Part shown: piece by piece, positions 17,824 to 29,005 of the stretch
Layout: each line of letters opens with the position of its first letter
How positions within the stretch are numbered: position 1 is the stretch's first letter
NCBI RefSeq assembly: GCF_030268065.1
Contig: NZ_BSDD01000002.1
Coordinates: forward strand, 637,125 to 701,124
Origin: Geothrix rubra
GTDB lineage: Bacteria; Acidobacteriota; Holophagae; Holophagales; Holophagaceae
Direction: 5' to 3'
Length of the DNA: 64,000 nt
Made by a program: the position numbers and the translations under genes
Notes under the pieces: generated by a model
What the model saw: the letters and a program-made list of their open reading frames with translations, nothing else
Database searches by the model: none
Told to the model about the DNA's origin: nothing

Positions 17824-17915
17824 CCCGCGAACCGCGGTCGTGCTGGAGCGCGCCGCACCTCTCCAGTGCATCCCCGGAGGGAAAGGTTCCAGGGGGTGCC
17901 TGCTACCCTGGGCCC

Positions 17916-18785
17916 ATGGCGAATGCGATGCACCTGCGGTGGCGGCTGGCGGTCCCGGACCCCCAGGAAGAGGCCCTCTGTGCCTGGCTGGAGGCCCGGG
18001 GCTCCTCGGCCTTCTACCGGGAGGCCGACCCCCCCCGGGCCTGCTACGCCTACTTCCCGCCGGACCAGGAGGCTCCCGACCCGGCGGGTCTCGCGGCCTT
18101 CCCGGGGGTGGATCTGCTGGAAGCGGAACCCTTCGGTGACGAGGACTGGCTGGCCAAGAGCCGGGAGGGTTTCGGGGCCTTCGAGGTGGGTGCCCGCTTC
18201 CATGTGCGGCCCCTCTGGGATGGGACGCCGGGTCCGGCGGACCGCCTGGACCTGGTGGTGAACCCCGGCCTGGCCTTCGGCACCGGCGGCCACGAGACCA
18301 CCCGGCTCTGCATGGCGCTGCTGGAGGAGCTGGCCACGGCGGGTCGCCTGGGGGGCCCCATCCTGGACATCGGGGCGGGCACCGGCATCCTCTCCCTGGC
18401 GGCCCACCTGCTGGGCGGCCGGGCCCTCACCGCCTTCGACATCGACCCCGACTGCGGCCCCGCCATGGAGGAGCTCATCCAGCTGAACGCCCACCTCCTG
18501 AAGGGCGCGAAGCCCTACGAATCCTTCGTGGGCACCCTGGACCACCCGCGGGTGCAGGGCCCCTACGCGGGCCTGTTGGCCAACATCCTGCTGGAGACCA
18601 TCCAGGAGCTGCTGCCCCGCATGGCGGAGGTCGCCGCGCCGGGGGCCTGGCTGGTGGCCAGCGGCATCCTGGCCGAGCGCACGGACGAGGCCCTGGTGAG
18701 CCTCGTCTCCCACGGCTTCAAACCCGTGAAGGTGCTGAAGGAGGGCGAGTGGATCGCCGTGCTGGCGGAGCGGGTGGCGGCATGA
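17916..18785 (+). CDS. prmA: Ribosomal protein L11 methyltransferase
   Basis: The 289-residue enzyme transfers methyl groups from S-adenosylmethionine to ribosomal protein L11. It has an N-terminal L11-recognition domain (about 1-95, with WLAKSREGFGAFEVG), then LAFGTGGHETTRLC, the class I SAM site DIGAGTGILSLAA (about 150) and LLANILLE in the catalytic region, all typical of PrmA. A -10-like TACCCT lies exactly six bases before the ATG with no Shine-Dalgarno site, so the mRNA may be leaderless. The 3' end overlaps murI by ATGA. Confidence 0.93.
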   Translation: MANAMHLRWRLAVPDPQEEALCAWLEARGSSAFYREADPPRACYAYFPPDQEAPDPAGLAAFPGVDLLEAEPFGDEDWLAKSREGFGAFEVGARFHVRPLWDGTPGPADRLDLVVNPGLAFGTGGHETTRLCMALLEELATAGRLGGPILDIGAGTGILSLAAHLLGGRALTAFDIDPDCGPAMEELIQLNAHLLKGAKPYESFVGTLDHPRVQGPYAGLLANILLETIQELLPRMAEVAAPGAWLVASGILAERTDEALVSLVSHGFKPVKVLKEGEWIAVLAERVAA

Positions 18786-19573
18786 GCCGGGCGGACCGTC
18801 CCATCGGGGTGTTCGACTCGGGCATCGGCGGACTCACGGTCATCCACGCCCTGCGCCAGCTGGTGCCCCAGGAGGAGCTGATCTACCTGGGCGACACCGC
18901 GCGCCTGCCCTACGGCAGCAAGAGCCACCACACCATCGAGCGCTACACCCTCCAGATGGGCGAGCTGCTCCAGCGGCACGACCCCAAGCTCATCGTGATC
19001 GCCTGCAACACCGCCAGCGCCCATGGCCTGCCCGCGCTCCAGGCCGTGAGCCCCTGCCCGGTGATCGGCGTCATCGAGCCCGGCGCCGAGGCCGCCGCGT
19101 CGGTGCCCGGCCCCGTGGGCATCATCGGGACCCTGGCCACCGTGGGCAGCGCGGCCTACGAGGCGGCCATCCACCGCCGCGATCCCGCCAAGGTCATCCA
19201 CAGCGTGGCCTGCCCCCTGCTGGTGCCCCTGGCGGAGGAGGGCTGGTTCGACGATCCGGTCACCGACAGCATCTGCCGCCGCTACCTGAACCAGCTGCCC
19301 TACGAGGTGAAGACGGTGGTGCTGGGCTGCACCCACTACCCGACGCTCCTGGAGAGCCTCGAGCGCAGCCGCCCGGGCACCCGCTGGATCGACAGCGGCC
19401 GCGTCACCGCCCAGGCCGTGGACCGCCTGCTCCAGGGCCGGCTCGGCTACCGCACGGCCGGGGCCCGGGGCTCCCTCCGCGTCCAGCTCACCGACGCCAG
19501 CAGCCGCCTGAAGGAGGTGGGCAGCCGCTTCCTGGAGGAGGAGCTCGGCGACGTCGAGGTGGTGGACATCTAG
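18782..19573 (+). CDS. murI: Glutamate racemase
   Basis: The 263-residue enzyme converts L- to D-glutamate for peptidoglycan. Key motifs: IGVFDSGIGGLTV at the N-terminus (catalytic Asp region), ACNTASAH with the first catalytic Cys (about 75) and LGCTHYPTLL with the second (about 185). The start ATG overlaps the prmA stop (ATGA), so the frame is not extended upstream. The TAG stop is shared with the opposite histidine kinase gene through CTAG. Confidence 0.95.
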   Translation: MSRADRPIGVFDSGIGGLTVIHALRQLVPQEELIYLGDTARLPYGSKSHHTIERYTLQMGELLQRHDPKLIVIACNTASAHGLPALQAVSPCPVIGVIEPGAEAAASVPGPVGIIGTLATVGSAAYEAAIHRRDPAKVIHSVACPLLVPLAEEGWFDDPVTDSICRRYLNQLPYEVKTVVLGCTHYPTLLESLERSRPGTRWIDSGRVTAQAVDRLLQGRLGYRTAGARGSLRVQLTDASSRLKEVGSRFLEEELGDVEVVDI

Positions 19574-21204
19574 GTCGCGTCCGTTTCCGTTGCCACCTGC
19601 GCCGCCGCCGCGCCCGGCAGGGTGAAGATGACGCTGGTGCCCTGGCCCTCCGCGCTCTCGATGCGGATGTCCCCGCCGTGCCCCCGGACGATCTCCCGGC
19701 AGATGCTGAGGCCGAGGCCCGTGCCCTTTCCCTCGGGCTTGGTGGTGAACATGGGGCGGAACACCTGGGGCAGCAGGTCGGCGGGAATGCCCTGGCCGGA
19801 GTCGCGGAAGGCGAGGCGCCACCAGGGGGCCTCGGGCGTGGAGCCCTCGGCGGGCTCGGCCTCCAGCCGCACGGTACCGCCCTCGGACATCGCGTCCACC
19901 GCGTTGTTCATGAGGTTCAGGAAGAGCTGCTCCATCTGCTTGCGGTCCACGTCGAGCCGACATTCCGCCGGGACCTCGGCCTCCACCCGAACGCCGTGGG
20001 CGGCCATCATGGGCGCCCAGAGCTGGCGCAGGTCCGCCAGGAGGGCGGGCATGGCCAGCGCCTGGCGATGGAGCTGGGGGCGCCGGGTGAGGTCCAGCAT
20101 GCGGCGCACGATGTCGCCCACGCGCTGGATCTGGGCGTGGATGACCCCCAGCCGCTCCCGGGTGCGCTCGGGCAGCTCCGACTGGCCGGCGAGGAGCTGG
20201 AGGTGCCCGTTCACCAGGTTGAGGGGCGTGCCCACCTCGTGGGCGAAGGTGGCGGTGAGCTGGCCCGCCACGGCGAGGCGCTCCTGGGCGCCCAGCTCCT
20301 CGCGCAGCAGCGCGTTGCGCTCGGCCATCTGCGCCAGCTCGGCGTTCTTGGCCTGCAGCTCCCCCAGGGCGGCATCGATCCGGTCCTGCAGCGAGGCGTT
20401 CAGCCCCTGGATCTCGTGGATGAGGGCCTCCCGCTCGTCGCCGGCCCGCTGCAGCCGCGCGGCCATGTCGTTGAAGCGGGTGGCGATGAGGCCCAGCTCG
20501 TCGCTGCGCCGGAGGGGGATGCGGGCCGCGGGATCGCCCTGCTCCAGCTGCTGCATGGCGCGCACGGTGGCGGCCACCGGATCGCTGATGAGGAGGCGCA
20601 GGATGAGCCAGAGGAGGATGAACTCGCCGAGGAGGACGCCGGGGAGCGTGTGGAGGGTCTTCCGGAAATTCTGGTTCCAGACCACCTCCCATCGCTCCAG
20701 GTCGCAGTAGGCCCGGATGAGCCCCAGCGGCGGCTGTCCGGGGCGGGGGTTGCGGATGGGGAGGTAGACCTTCCAGGCCTTGTTCCCCGTGGTCAGGTCC
20801 ACCAGCTCCGTCTGGGGGCCGGCCAGGCTGAGGTAGCTGCCGAGATCGGGGCCCCAGTCCACGCTGTCCTCGTCGCCGGAGGAGCGCAGGAGCTGGACCT
20901 CGTTGCGGCCGACCCGGCGGAAGACGTCGATCTGGAAGACGCTGCGGTCGGGGCCGGCGATGCTGGAGAGGAGCTGGTCCAGCTTGTCGGGATCGTGGAA
21001 GTTGGGATCCCGCTCCCGCACGTCCGTCTCCACCGTCTGGGCGGCCTCGATGGTGAGGTTGCGGGAGTACGTCTCGATCTCGCGGCGGCTGTTCCGGATG
21101 ATGGAGTAGGCCACGGCCACCGTGAGGATGCTGGTGACGAGGCCCAGCAGGATGAAGAGCTTGGCGTGCAGGCTGAGCAGCCACTCCAGGGGGCGGAACC
21201 TCAT
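19570..21204 (-). CDS. Membrane sensor histidine kinase
   Basis: The 544-residue protein has a first membrane helix (about 12-35), a periplasmic sensor region (about 36-185), a second helix (about 188-210) and a HAMP segment (about 211-265). A coiled-coil linker leads to HisKA with FAHEVGTPLN (His about 320), N-box NLMNNAVDAM (about 434), DSGQGI and GTGLGLSICREIV. No response-regulator gene lies adjacent, so the partner is encoded elsewhere. It is downstream of, and ATGA-overlapped with, the CHAD gene, and it converges on murI with a shared CTAG. Confidence 0.93.
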   Translation of the reverse strand: MRFRPLEWLLSLHAKLFILLGLVTSILTVAVAYSIIRNSRREIETYSRNLTIEAAQTVETDVRERDPNFHDPDKLDQLLSSIAGPDRSVFQIDVFRRVGRNEVQLLRSSGDEDSVDWGPDLGSYLSLAGPQTELVDLTTGNKAWKVYLPIRNPRPGQPPLGLIRAYCDLERWEVVWNQNFRKTLHTLPGVLLGEFILLWLILRLLISDPVAATVRAMQQLEQGDPAARIPLRRSDELGLIATRFNDMAARLQRAGDEREALIHEIQGLNASLQDRIDAALGELQAKNAELAQMAERNALLREELGAQERLAVAGQLTATFAHEVGTPLNLVNGHLQLLAGQSELPERTRERLGVIHAQIQRVGDIVRRMLDLTRRPQLHRQALAMPALLADLRQLWAPMMAAHGVRVEAEVPAECRLDVDRKQMEQLFLNLMNNAVDAMSEGGTVRLEAEPAEGSTPEAPWWRLAFRDSGQGIPADLLPQVFRPMFTTKPEGKGTGLGLSICREIVRGHGGDIRIESAEGQGTSVIFTLPGAAAAQVATETDAT

Positions 21205-22121
21205 CGGGGGACGCCCGGGCCGGCGGGCAGGCCCAGGGCGGGGCGGACCACCTGCGCGAAGGCCGCCGCGTCCAGGCCCCGCACCCGGTCCGTGAAGGCC
21301 ACGAAGGCGGCGCGGCGGGCCTCGGCCACATCGCCCAGCACCTCCAGGATGCCGCCGCAGAGCACCACCCGGTCGTGGCTGCGGAGGCGGGCCTCCTCGG
21401 CCCAGAGCAGGGCCTCGAGGGCTGCCAGGTCGTGGTGCTCGCCCAGGGCGGACTGGAGGCCCTTCAGCCGGTCCAGCAGCGCCTCCGGCGGAACCGGGAA
21501 GGCCCCCTCCAGGGCCTCCAGCGCGTAGCGGAGCTTCTTCAGGCGCACCCGGCCCTTGTGGAGGGCGGCGGGATCCTCGCGCTCGACCAGGGCGGGGATG
21601 GGATCGAGGGCGGCGGCGGCCCGGGCCTCGAGGGCCGCCCAGGCCGCCTCCTGCAGGCTGGTGGACTGGAAGGGCGCGGGCAGGCTGGGCACGTCCAGAA
21701 GGCGGCCGAGGTCCGGCAGCCGGAGCCGGTCGAGTTCCCGGTGCATGGCCTTGCGGGTCTTGGCCCGCTCGCGGTCGACCCGTTCCTGCAGGTGCTCGAT
21801 CACGGCCGTCTGGCAGGGGGTCCGGGCTTCGGCATGCCGCTCCCGCAGGTGGAGGGCATGCACATCCAGCTCCCGGGTCAGGCCCAGGACGTCCACCAGA
21901 TCCTTCAGCGCCCGGCGGCGCCCCTTGTGGGCGGGGTAGGCCTCGGGATCCACCAGGTCCAGGACGGCCCCCAGGCGCCGGGCGGCCACCCGCACCTGGT
22001 GCAGCGGCTCGTCCTGCTCGGTCCAGTCCGGGGCCGCCAGCAGCTCCTGCAGGCGCGCCAGGCGGACCTCCAGGGCCCGGTGCAGCAGGATCGCCAGTTC
22101 GGCCGGATGCATGTCCGCCAT
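21201..22121 (-). CDS. CHAD-domain protein
   Basis: The 306-residue all-helical protein has the conserved histidines and basic residues of CHAD domains: an N-terminal LHQVRVAARRLGAVLDL and, about 170 residues later, LHKGRVRLKKLRYALEAL. Each H-x-x-R-V-(A/R)-x-(R/K)-(R/K)-L half corresponds to one CHAD repeat. CHAD domains bind inorganic polyphosphate and often accompany polyphosphate metabolism; no CYTH domain or ppk gene is adjacent. The chosen ATG (22121) has no clear ribosome site; ATG 22112 is an alternative. It is translationally coupled to the histidine kinase, so the kinase may respond to phosphate or envelope state (inference). Confidence 0.85.
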   Translation of the reverse strand: MADMHPAELAILLHRALEVRLARLQELLAAPDWTEQDEPLHQVRVAARRLGAVLDLVDPEAYPAHKGRRRALKDLVDVLGLTRELDVHALHLRERHAEARTPCQTAVIEHLQERVDRERAKTRKAMHRELDRLRLPDLGRLLDVPSLPAPFQSTSLQEAAWAALEARAAAALDPIPALVEREDPAALHKGRVRLKKLRYALEALEGAFPVPPEALLDRLKGLQSALGEHHDLAALEALLWAEEARLRSHDRVVLCGGILEVLGDVAEARRAAFVAFTDRVRGLDAAAFAQVVRPALGLPAGPGVPR

Positions 22122-22170
22122 TCTAGACACTTTTTCGGAAGGCGAAAAATTGGCGTATGCTGGTGGACCC

Positions 22171-22263
22171 ATGGAACACATCCACATCAAAGGTGCCCGC
22201 GAGCACAACCGAGGCTCCATCTCCGCAAGCGAGCGGAGCGAGCGAGTGGGAGTGCGCGACTAG
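22171..22263 (+). pseudogene. Duplicated 5' fragment of uvrA forming a 30-codon upstream reading frame
   Basis: The first 40 bases (ATG to AACC) are identical to the start of uvrA at 22297, so the frame reads [13 protein letters not shown]. It then leaves the uvrA sequence and continues RGSISASERSERVGVRD, ending at TAG (22261-22263). The next codon is the in-frame ATG 22264, from which an 11-residue extension leads into uvrA. GGTGGACCC precedes this first ATG and TATGCT lies 9 bases upstream, so it looks like the native start and ribosome site. It is either a leader ORF or a scar of an insertion. Confidence 0.8.
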
Positions 22264-22296
22264 ATGTCGCGCACGATAGATGGAGAGAGCCGAAGG
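22211..22296 (+). other. 86-base structured insert between the uvrA 5' copies
   Basis: The insert contains a perfect 9-bp hairpin, GTGCGCGAC (22252-22260) and GTCGCGCAC (22266-22274), around the loop TAGAT, which holds the upstream stop codon. A second hairpin, CTCCGC/GCGGAG, lies at 22221-22236. Near the ends GGCTCCATCT and AGATGGAGAGAGCC form an imperfect terminal inverted repeat. It matches the mutL insert in exact length (86) and shares a C-rich, GCAA-GCG, G-rich design and an ATGGxG(x)GAGC stretch near the 3' end. Confidence 0.8.
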
Positions 22297-25173
<2,877 letters not shown>

Positions 25174-25176
25174 ACC

Positions 25177-25365
25177 CTAGGCCTGCAGGTTGATGTTCTG
25201 TCCCACGCCCGGCGTCGGGGGGACGCCGGTCTGGTCGATCATGGCCACGAGGGCGGCGCCCTGCTGGCTGGTGAGGTCCAGGGACTTCCGCAGCATGGCG
25301 ATGGAGGCCTGGTTCTGGACCTGGCTCATGGACTGGACGGCGCTGGTGGCGGCGGAGATCTGCAT
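25177..25365 (-). CDS. YjfB-family small putative motility protein
   Basis: The 62-residue protein has the pattern of YjfB-type proteins: a polar helical N-terminus (ISAATSAVQSMSQVQNQASIAMLRKS), then a short variable region, ending GVGQNINLQA. The family is associated with flagellar gene sets, but its function is unknown. It follows csrA by 18 bases in the same direction, with GAGGGTTCC as ribosome site inside a hairpin, and it lies four bases from the convergent uvrA stop. Confidence 0.7.
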   Translation of the reverse strand: MQISAATSAVQSMSQVQNQASIAMLRKSLDLTSQQGAALVAMIDQTGVPPTPGVGQNINLQA

Positions 25366-25384
25366 GGAACCCTCGATGGGTTCC
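25366..25384 (-). promoter_or_regulatory. Hairpin occluding the yjfB ribosome-binding site
   Basis: GGAACCC (25366-25372) pairs perfectly with GGGTTCC (25378-25384) around five bases. It fills the whole gap between the csrA stop and the yjfB start. On the mRNA the GAGGG ribosome site is in the stem and an ATAGGA sequence, close to a CsrA target, spans its 5' edge at the csrA stop codon. Regulation by CsrA is inference. Confidence 0.55.
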
Positions 25385-25662
25385 TATCGGCCCTTGGGGG
25401 GCTTGGCTTGAGGGGGCGGTTTTGTCCCAGGGGCCAGGCTGGCCCGCAGGAGGGCGGCGGCGTCCTGGACGGGCACCTTGGCGGCGGCGGCGGCCCGGTT
25501 CTCCGCGGCGATGGCCTCGAAGACCTCCCGGCGGTGGACCTGCACCTCCCGGGGGGCCTTGATGCCCAGGCGCACCCCATCCTTGGTGATGCCGAGGACG
25601 ATCACCTCCACCTCGCCGCCGATGATGAGGGACTGTTCCGGCTTCCGTGTGATGACGAGCAT
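25384..25662 (-). CDS. csrA: Carbon storage/flagellin translation regulator CsrA, C-terminally extended
   Basis: The 92-residue RNA-binding protein has the complete CsrA core, MLVITRKPEQSLIIGGE, VIVLGITKDGVRLGIKAP and REVQVHRREVFEAI. This homodimer binds GGA motifs in mRNA leaders and blocks or stabilises translation. The usual length is 60-75; here about 30 extra residues follow, rich in Ala, Pro and Lys and apparently disordered. It lies 24 bases after fliW, its protein antagonist, and before yjfB, so the unit controls flagellar assembly after transcription. Confidence 0.96.
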   Translation of the reverse strand: MLVITRKPEQSLIIGGEVEVIVLGITKDGVRLGIKAPREVQVHRREVFEAIAAENRAAAAAKVPVQDAAALLRASLAPGTKPPPQAKPPKGR

Positions 25663-25686
25663 GGCCCGAGGGTAGCAGGGCCCCGA

Positions 25687-26094
25687 TCAGGCCTGGGGGA
25701 AGACGGGGAATTTCAGCGGGTAGCGATCCGAGGGCAGGGCCACCTGCAGGCCGATGCGGGTGCGGGTGTTCACCACCAGGGGACCGGCCAGGTTGGTGGT
25801 CATGCGCCGGGGATCCTCCGGGATCACCACCAGGGTCAGGATCAGGGCTTCCGAGAGGGTCTGCAGGCCCAGCATCTCGGCCTCGCTGTCGCCGAGGGGC
25901 ACGGCGTAGTCGGGCTTGAGGCCCACGGGATCCATGCAGACGAAGGAGACCTCGGGCTGGTCCACGGCCTGGAGGAACTTCAGGGGGTAGCCGTCCGAGG
26001 GTTCGAAGAGGCGGTAGCTGGTCAGGTGGGGGAACCCCAGCAGGCCCTTGGGGAGGGTCAGGAGGATGCCGTCGTCGGTCGCGGGTTGGGTCAT
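25687..26094 (-). CDS. fliW: Flagellar assembly factor FliW
   Basis: The 135-residue protein has the FliW pattern: LTLPKGLLGFPHLTSYRLFE near the N-terminus, then VSFVCMDPVGLKPDYAVPL and LVVIPEDPRRMTTNLAGPL, ending with an IGLQVAL segment. FliW binds CsrA and is released by free flagellin, giving a feedback switch on flagellin translation. Adjacent csrA supports this. Its ATG overlaps the rnd stop (ATGA). Confidence 0.94.
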   Translation of the reverse strand: MTQPATDDGILLTLPKGLLGFPHLTSYRLFEPSDGYPLKFLQAVDQPEVSFVCMDPVGLKPDYAVPLGDSEAEMLGLQTLSEALILTLVVIPEDPRRMTTNLAGPLVVNTRTRIGLQVALPSDRYPLKFPVFPQA

Positions 26095-27038
26095 GGCTGT
26101 CCGGAGTTGTTCCAGATCAGCTCATCGGGTTGCTCCGGCTCCCCGTTAGTTTGGTGCGCGCCCTCCCGGAACACCTCCCAGAGCGCCTCGATCCGCTTGC
26201 GGCGGAAGCGCGGATTGGGAATGGTGCGCTCCAGGGCCTCCTGGCTGACGGGGGGGTGGGCCAGCCGGGCCATGAGCCAGCGGTTGCCCAGCTCCATCAC
26301 GGCGGCCACGTCACCCTCGTTGCCCCAGGCCCAGCGGTAGGCCGTGAGCTTGCGGGCCCGCTCCACGGCCAGGTCCCCCAGGTGCTTCACCTTCTCCACC
26401 ACCGGGTCGTGGGCGGGGGCCTTGTAGGCGCGAACGCGGCGCAGGAGGTGGCGCAGCTCCAGGGGCAGGGCCGCCAGCCGGGGACCGACCTCGGGATCCT
26501 CCCGGCGGGCCTCGGCCTCGTCGGCCAGGGTGCGCAGCAGGGGCAGCAGCAGGGCCGCGTCCCGGCTGGCGTAGCTGATCTGCGATTCGCGGAGGGGCCG
26601 CAGCATCCAGTTGGAGTCCTGCTCCTCCTTGGGGATGTCGAGGCCCAGCTTGAGACGCGCCATGGTCTTCAGGCCCGGCTGCGGGTAGCCCAGGGCGCGG
26701 CTCAGCAGCATGGTGTCAAAGACGCTGGTGGGCACCACGTCGTAGAGGCGCTTGAAGACGATGCCGTCGCCGGAGAAGTCGTGGACGATCCAGGGCACCT
26801 GGGCCATGGCCTCCAGGGTGGGCTTCATGAGCTCCTGCAGGGGGATGGGGTCCACCAGCCAGGCCTGGTCGTGGGTGGCCACCTGCAGCAGGGCCAGCAC
26901 GCAGTGGTGCACGCCCGTGAGGCTGCATTCGATGTCCACGGCCAGCAGGCCCGCCTCGAACCAGTGGGGCAGCGCTTCGCGCAGTCCCTCGGGCGAATCC
27001 ACGTAGGTCGTGGGCAGGTCGAAGCGGTCCGAAACCAT
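26091..27038 (-). CDS. rnd: Ribonuclease D-type 3'-5' exonuclease
   Basis: The 315-residue enzyme shows the DEDDy exonuclease motifs: LLAVDIECSL (Asp-x-Glu, about 35-40), VHDFSGDG (second Asp, about 88) and SYASRDAALLLPL (Tyr-x3-Asp, about 160). An HRDC-like helical region follows about residue 205. RNase D matures stable RNA 3' ends. ATG 27038 is used with the weak GGTGGG site; TTG 27056 would add six residues. A CACACT hexamer lies six bases before the ATG. Its position at the head of the fliW-csrA-yjfB unit, coupled by ATGA, is unusual. Confidence 0.9.
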   Translation of the reverse strand: MVSDRFDLPTTYVDSPEGLREALPHWFEAGLLAVDIECSLTGVHHCVLALLQVATHDQAWLVDPIPLQELMKPTLEAMAQVPWIVHDFSGDGIVFKRLYDVVPTSVFDTMLLSRALGYPQPGLKTMARLKLGLDIPKEEQDSNWMLRPLRESQISYASRDAALLLPLLRTLADEAEARREDPEVGPRLAALPLELRHLLRRVRAYKAPAHDPVVEKVKHLGDLAVERARKLTAYRWAWGNEGDVAAVMELGNRWLMARLAHPPVSQEALERTIPNPRFRRKRIEALWEVFREGAHQTNGEPEQPDELIWNNSGQP

Positions 27039-27098
27039 CCCACCAGTGTGCCTCAACCCCGGTCACGGGTACGCTGGGGATTGCAGGAGATTCCAAGG

Positions 27099-27368
27099 AT
27101 GAACCGCTCGCTCTTCTGGACCACGTTCTTCACGGTGTTCCTCGCCGAGGTGGGCGACAAGACCCAGCTGGCCGCCATGACCGCCACGGTGCGCAGCGGC
27201 GCCCTGTGGACGGTGTTCCTCGCCGCCAGCGCGGCGCTGGTCTGCGCCACGGCCATCGGCGTGGCCCTGGGCGGCGTGCTGTTCCGCGTCATCCCCGAGG
27301 CGGCCATCAAGTGGGCGGCGGGGCTGGCCTTCATCGGGGTGGGCCTGTGGGTGCTGGCCAGGGGCTGA
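27099..27368 (+). CDS. Single-domain TMEM165/GDT1-family cation transporter half
   Basis: The 89-residue protein has three membrane segments (about 5-20, 33-60, 66-86) and the family signature AEVGDKTQLAAM. GDT1/UPF0016 transporters move Mn2+ or Ca2+ and normally contain two such repeats; this encodes one, so it must act as a homodimer or with another half. AAGG precedes the ATG, and a stronger AGGAGATT lies a little further upstream. Its end overlaps the most likely start of the next gene. Confidence 0.82.
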   Translation: MNRSLFWTTFFTVFLAEVGDKTQLAAMTATVRSGALWTVFLAASAALVCATAIGVALGGVLFRVIPEAAIKWAAGLAFIGVGLWVLARG

Positions 27369-27769
27369 GTCCCGAGTGGATCTTCTACGACGGGGCCTGC
27401 GGCCTCTGCCATGGGGCCGTGCGCTTCCTCGTCAGGCATGACCGCCGGGGGGCCTTCCGGTTCGCACCGCTAGGGGGCGAGACCTTCCTGCGGGAGGTGC
27501 GGCCGGAATCGCGCGGGGAGCTGCCGGACAGCCTGGTGGTGCTGGCGGCGGGGGGCCCCCCCCTCGTGCGCACTGCGGCGCTCATCCACCTCCTCCGGCG
27601 CCTGGGTGGGGGCTGGTCCCTGCTGGCCGGGTTGGTCGGGATCCTGCCCCGGGCCTGGATGGACGGCTGCTACGACACCGTGGCCCGACGGCGCCGGCAT
27701 TGGTTCCGGCCGCCAGGTGCGACCTGCCCTGCCCTCCCACCCGATCAGCGGGCCCGCTTCGATCCCTGA
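27347..27769 (+). CDS. DCC-family thiol-disulfide oxidoreductase-like protein (DUF393)
   Basis: The protein has the family hallmark WIFYDGACGLCHGAVRFL, with the DxxC-x-x-C (DCC) site, followed by FRFAPLGGETFL and PDSLVVLAAGG, and ends with a short basic tail. The fold is thioredoxin-like, but substrates are unknown. The start is uncertain: GTG 27347 (used; 140 residues, GGGGTGGG upstream) or CTG 27365 overlapping the preceding TGA. It overlaps the convergent phosphoesterase gene by 25 bases. Confidence 0.78.
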   Translation: MGAGQGLSPEWIFYDGACGLCHGAVRFLVRHDRRGAFRFAPLGGETFLREVRPESRGELPDSLVVLAAGGPPLVRTAALIHLLRRLGGGWSLLAGLVGILPRAWMDGCYDTVARRRRHWFRPPGATCPALPPDQRARFDP

Positions 27770-28953
27770 TCCGGCTCGCGCCGCAGCTCGATGACCACGA
27801 GCTCCGGCGGGGCCTGGATCCGCATGGGCAGGCCCACCACGCCGAGGCCTCGACTCACGTAGAGCAGGTCCTGGTCGCGGCGGTAGAGGCCGTCCGTGTA
27901 GGGGCCGATGAGGCGGGCACTGGAGACGCCGGGGATGAGGTTGATCTGTCCGCCGTGGGTGTGGCCGGAGAGGGTGAGGCGGGCGCCGGCCGCCAGGGCC
28001 GCGTCCCACTCGCTGGGCCGGTGGTTCAGGCAGAGGCGGAAGGCCTCATCCGGCAGGCCCCGGGTGGCCTCGGAGGGCCGGGGGCCCGGGCCGAAGACCT
28101 TGTGCATGAAGCGGCCGTTGCGGGCCATGGGGTCCTGCAGGCCCACCAGGGCCAGGAGGCTCCCGCGGCGGGCCACGAGGGCGGCGCGGTTCTCCAGGCA
28201 GGGGATCCCCTCGGCCTCGAGGTCCCGCCAGAGGGGCCGGGGATCGTCGAAGTAGTCGTGGTTGCCCAGCACGGCGAAGGTGCCCAGGGCCGGGCGGAAC
28301 CCGCGGAAGGCCGCCAGGAGCGGCGCCAGCTCCTCGGCCCGGCTGTCCACCAGGTCGCCCGTGAAGAGCAGCAGCTCCGGTTTCTCGCGTTCGGCCAGGT
28401 CGCGCCAGCGGCGGAGGATGGTGGGGCCGATGAGGGGCCCGGCGTGGAGGTCGCTGAGCTGCACCAGCCGCAGGCCGTCCAGGCCCGGGGGCAGGTCGGG
28501 GAAGAAGAGCTGCTGGCGGGTGATCTGAGGATCGCCGTAGGCCTCCCGCTCCCCACCCACGGCCAGGGCGGTGGCCGCGCCCGCGCTGGCCAGGGCCGCC
28601 GAGCGGAGGAAGGCCCGTCGCGAGGGATCCACGCCCTCCTCGGGCTCGGGGCGGTCTTCCGAGCGCTGCCAGACGCGCCAGGTCCCCTCCGCCACCATGG
28701 CGAGGAACAGGTGCACCACCGTGAGGGCCTGGAAGTAGAAGCCCATCCGGGCCAGGAGCCGGACGAAGTCCGGCAGGAGGGGCGTCCCCGGCGCGACGAA
28801 GCGGAGGGCGGCGAAGAAGGCCACCGGAAGGTGCAGCAGGACCAGCACCCAGGGGATCCAGCGCTGGACGCGGTCGGGCAGTTCCAGCCGCAGCAGCTGC
28901 AGGTGGAGGAACTGCAGCAGGCCGATGACGAGGATGGCGATCAGGAAGCCCAT
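27745..28953 (-). CDS. Membrane-anchored metallophosphoesterase
   Basis: The 402-residue protein has membrane helices in the first 95 residues, then SRRAFLRSAALAS (about 112), which resembles a twin-arginine signal, followed by another hydrophobic stretch. The calcineurin-like phosphoesterase motifs follow: QLSDLHAG, FTGDLVDS, VLGNHDYF and SGHTHGGQ. Related proteins (YkuE/YaeI type) act on phospholipids or UDP-lipid intermediates at the membrane; the substrate here is unknown. The catalytic domain is probably periplasmic. Confidence 0.85.
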   Translation of the reverse strand: MGFLIAILVIGLLQFLHLQLLRLELPDRVQRWIPWVLVLLHLPVAFFAALRFVAPGTPLLPDFVRLLARMGFYFQALTVVHLFLAMVAEGTWRVWQRSEDRPEPEEGVDPSRRAFLRSAALASAGAATALAVGGEREAYGDPQITRQQLFFPDLPPGLDGLRLVQLSDLHAGPLIGPTILRRWRDLAEREKPELLLFTGDLVDSRAEELAPLLAAFRGFRPALGTFAVLGNHDYFDDPRPLWRDLEAEGIPCLENRAALVARRGSLLALVGLQDPMARNGRFMHKVFGPGPRPSEATRGLPDEAFRLCLNHRPSEWDAALAAGARLTLSGHTHGGQINLIPGVSSARLIGPYTDGLYRRDQDLLYVSRGLGVVGLPMRIQAPPELVVIELRREPDQGSKRAR

Positions 28954-29005
28954 GGGCCCTCCAGGATGGCAGGGCCGGGAAGGGGCGGGTGTCCGAAGCC
29001 GGGGC

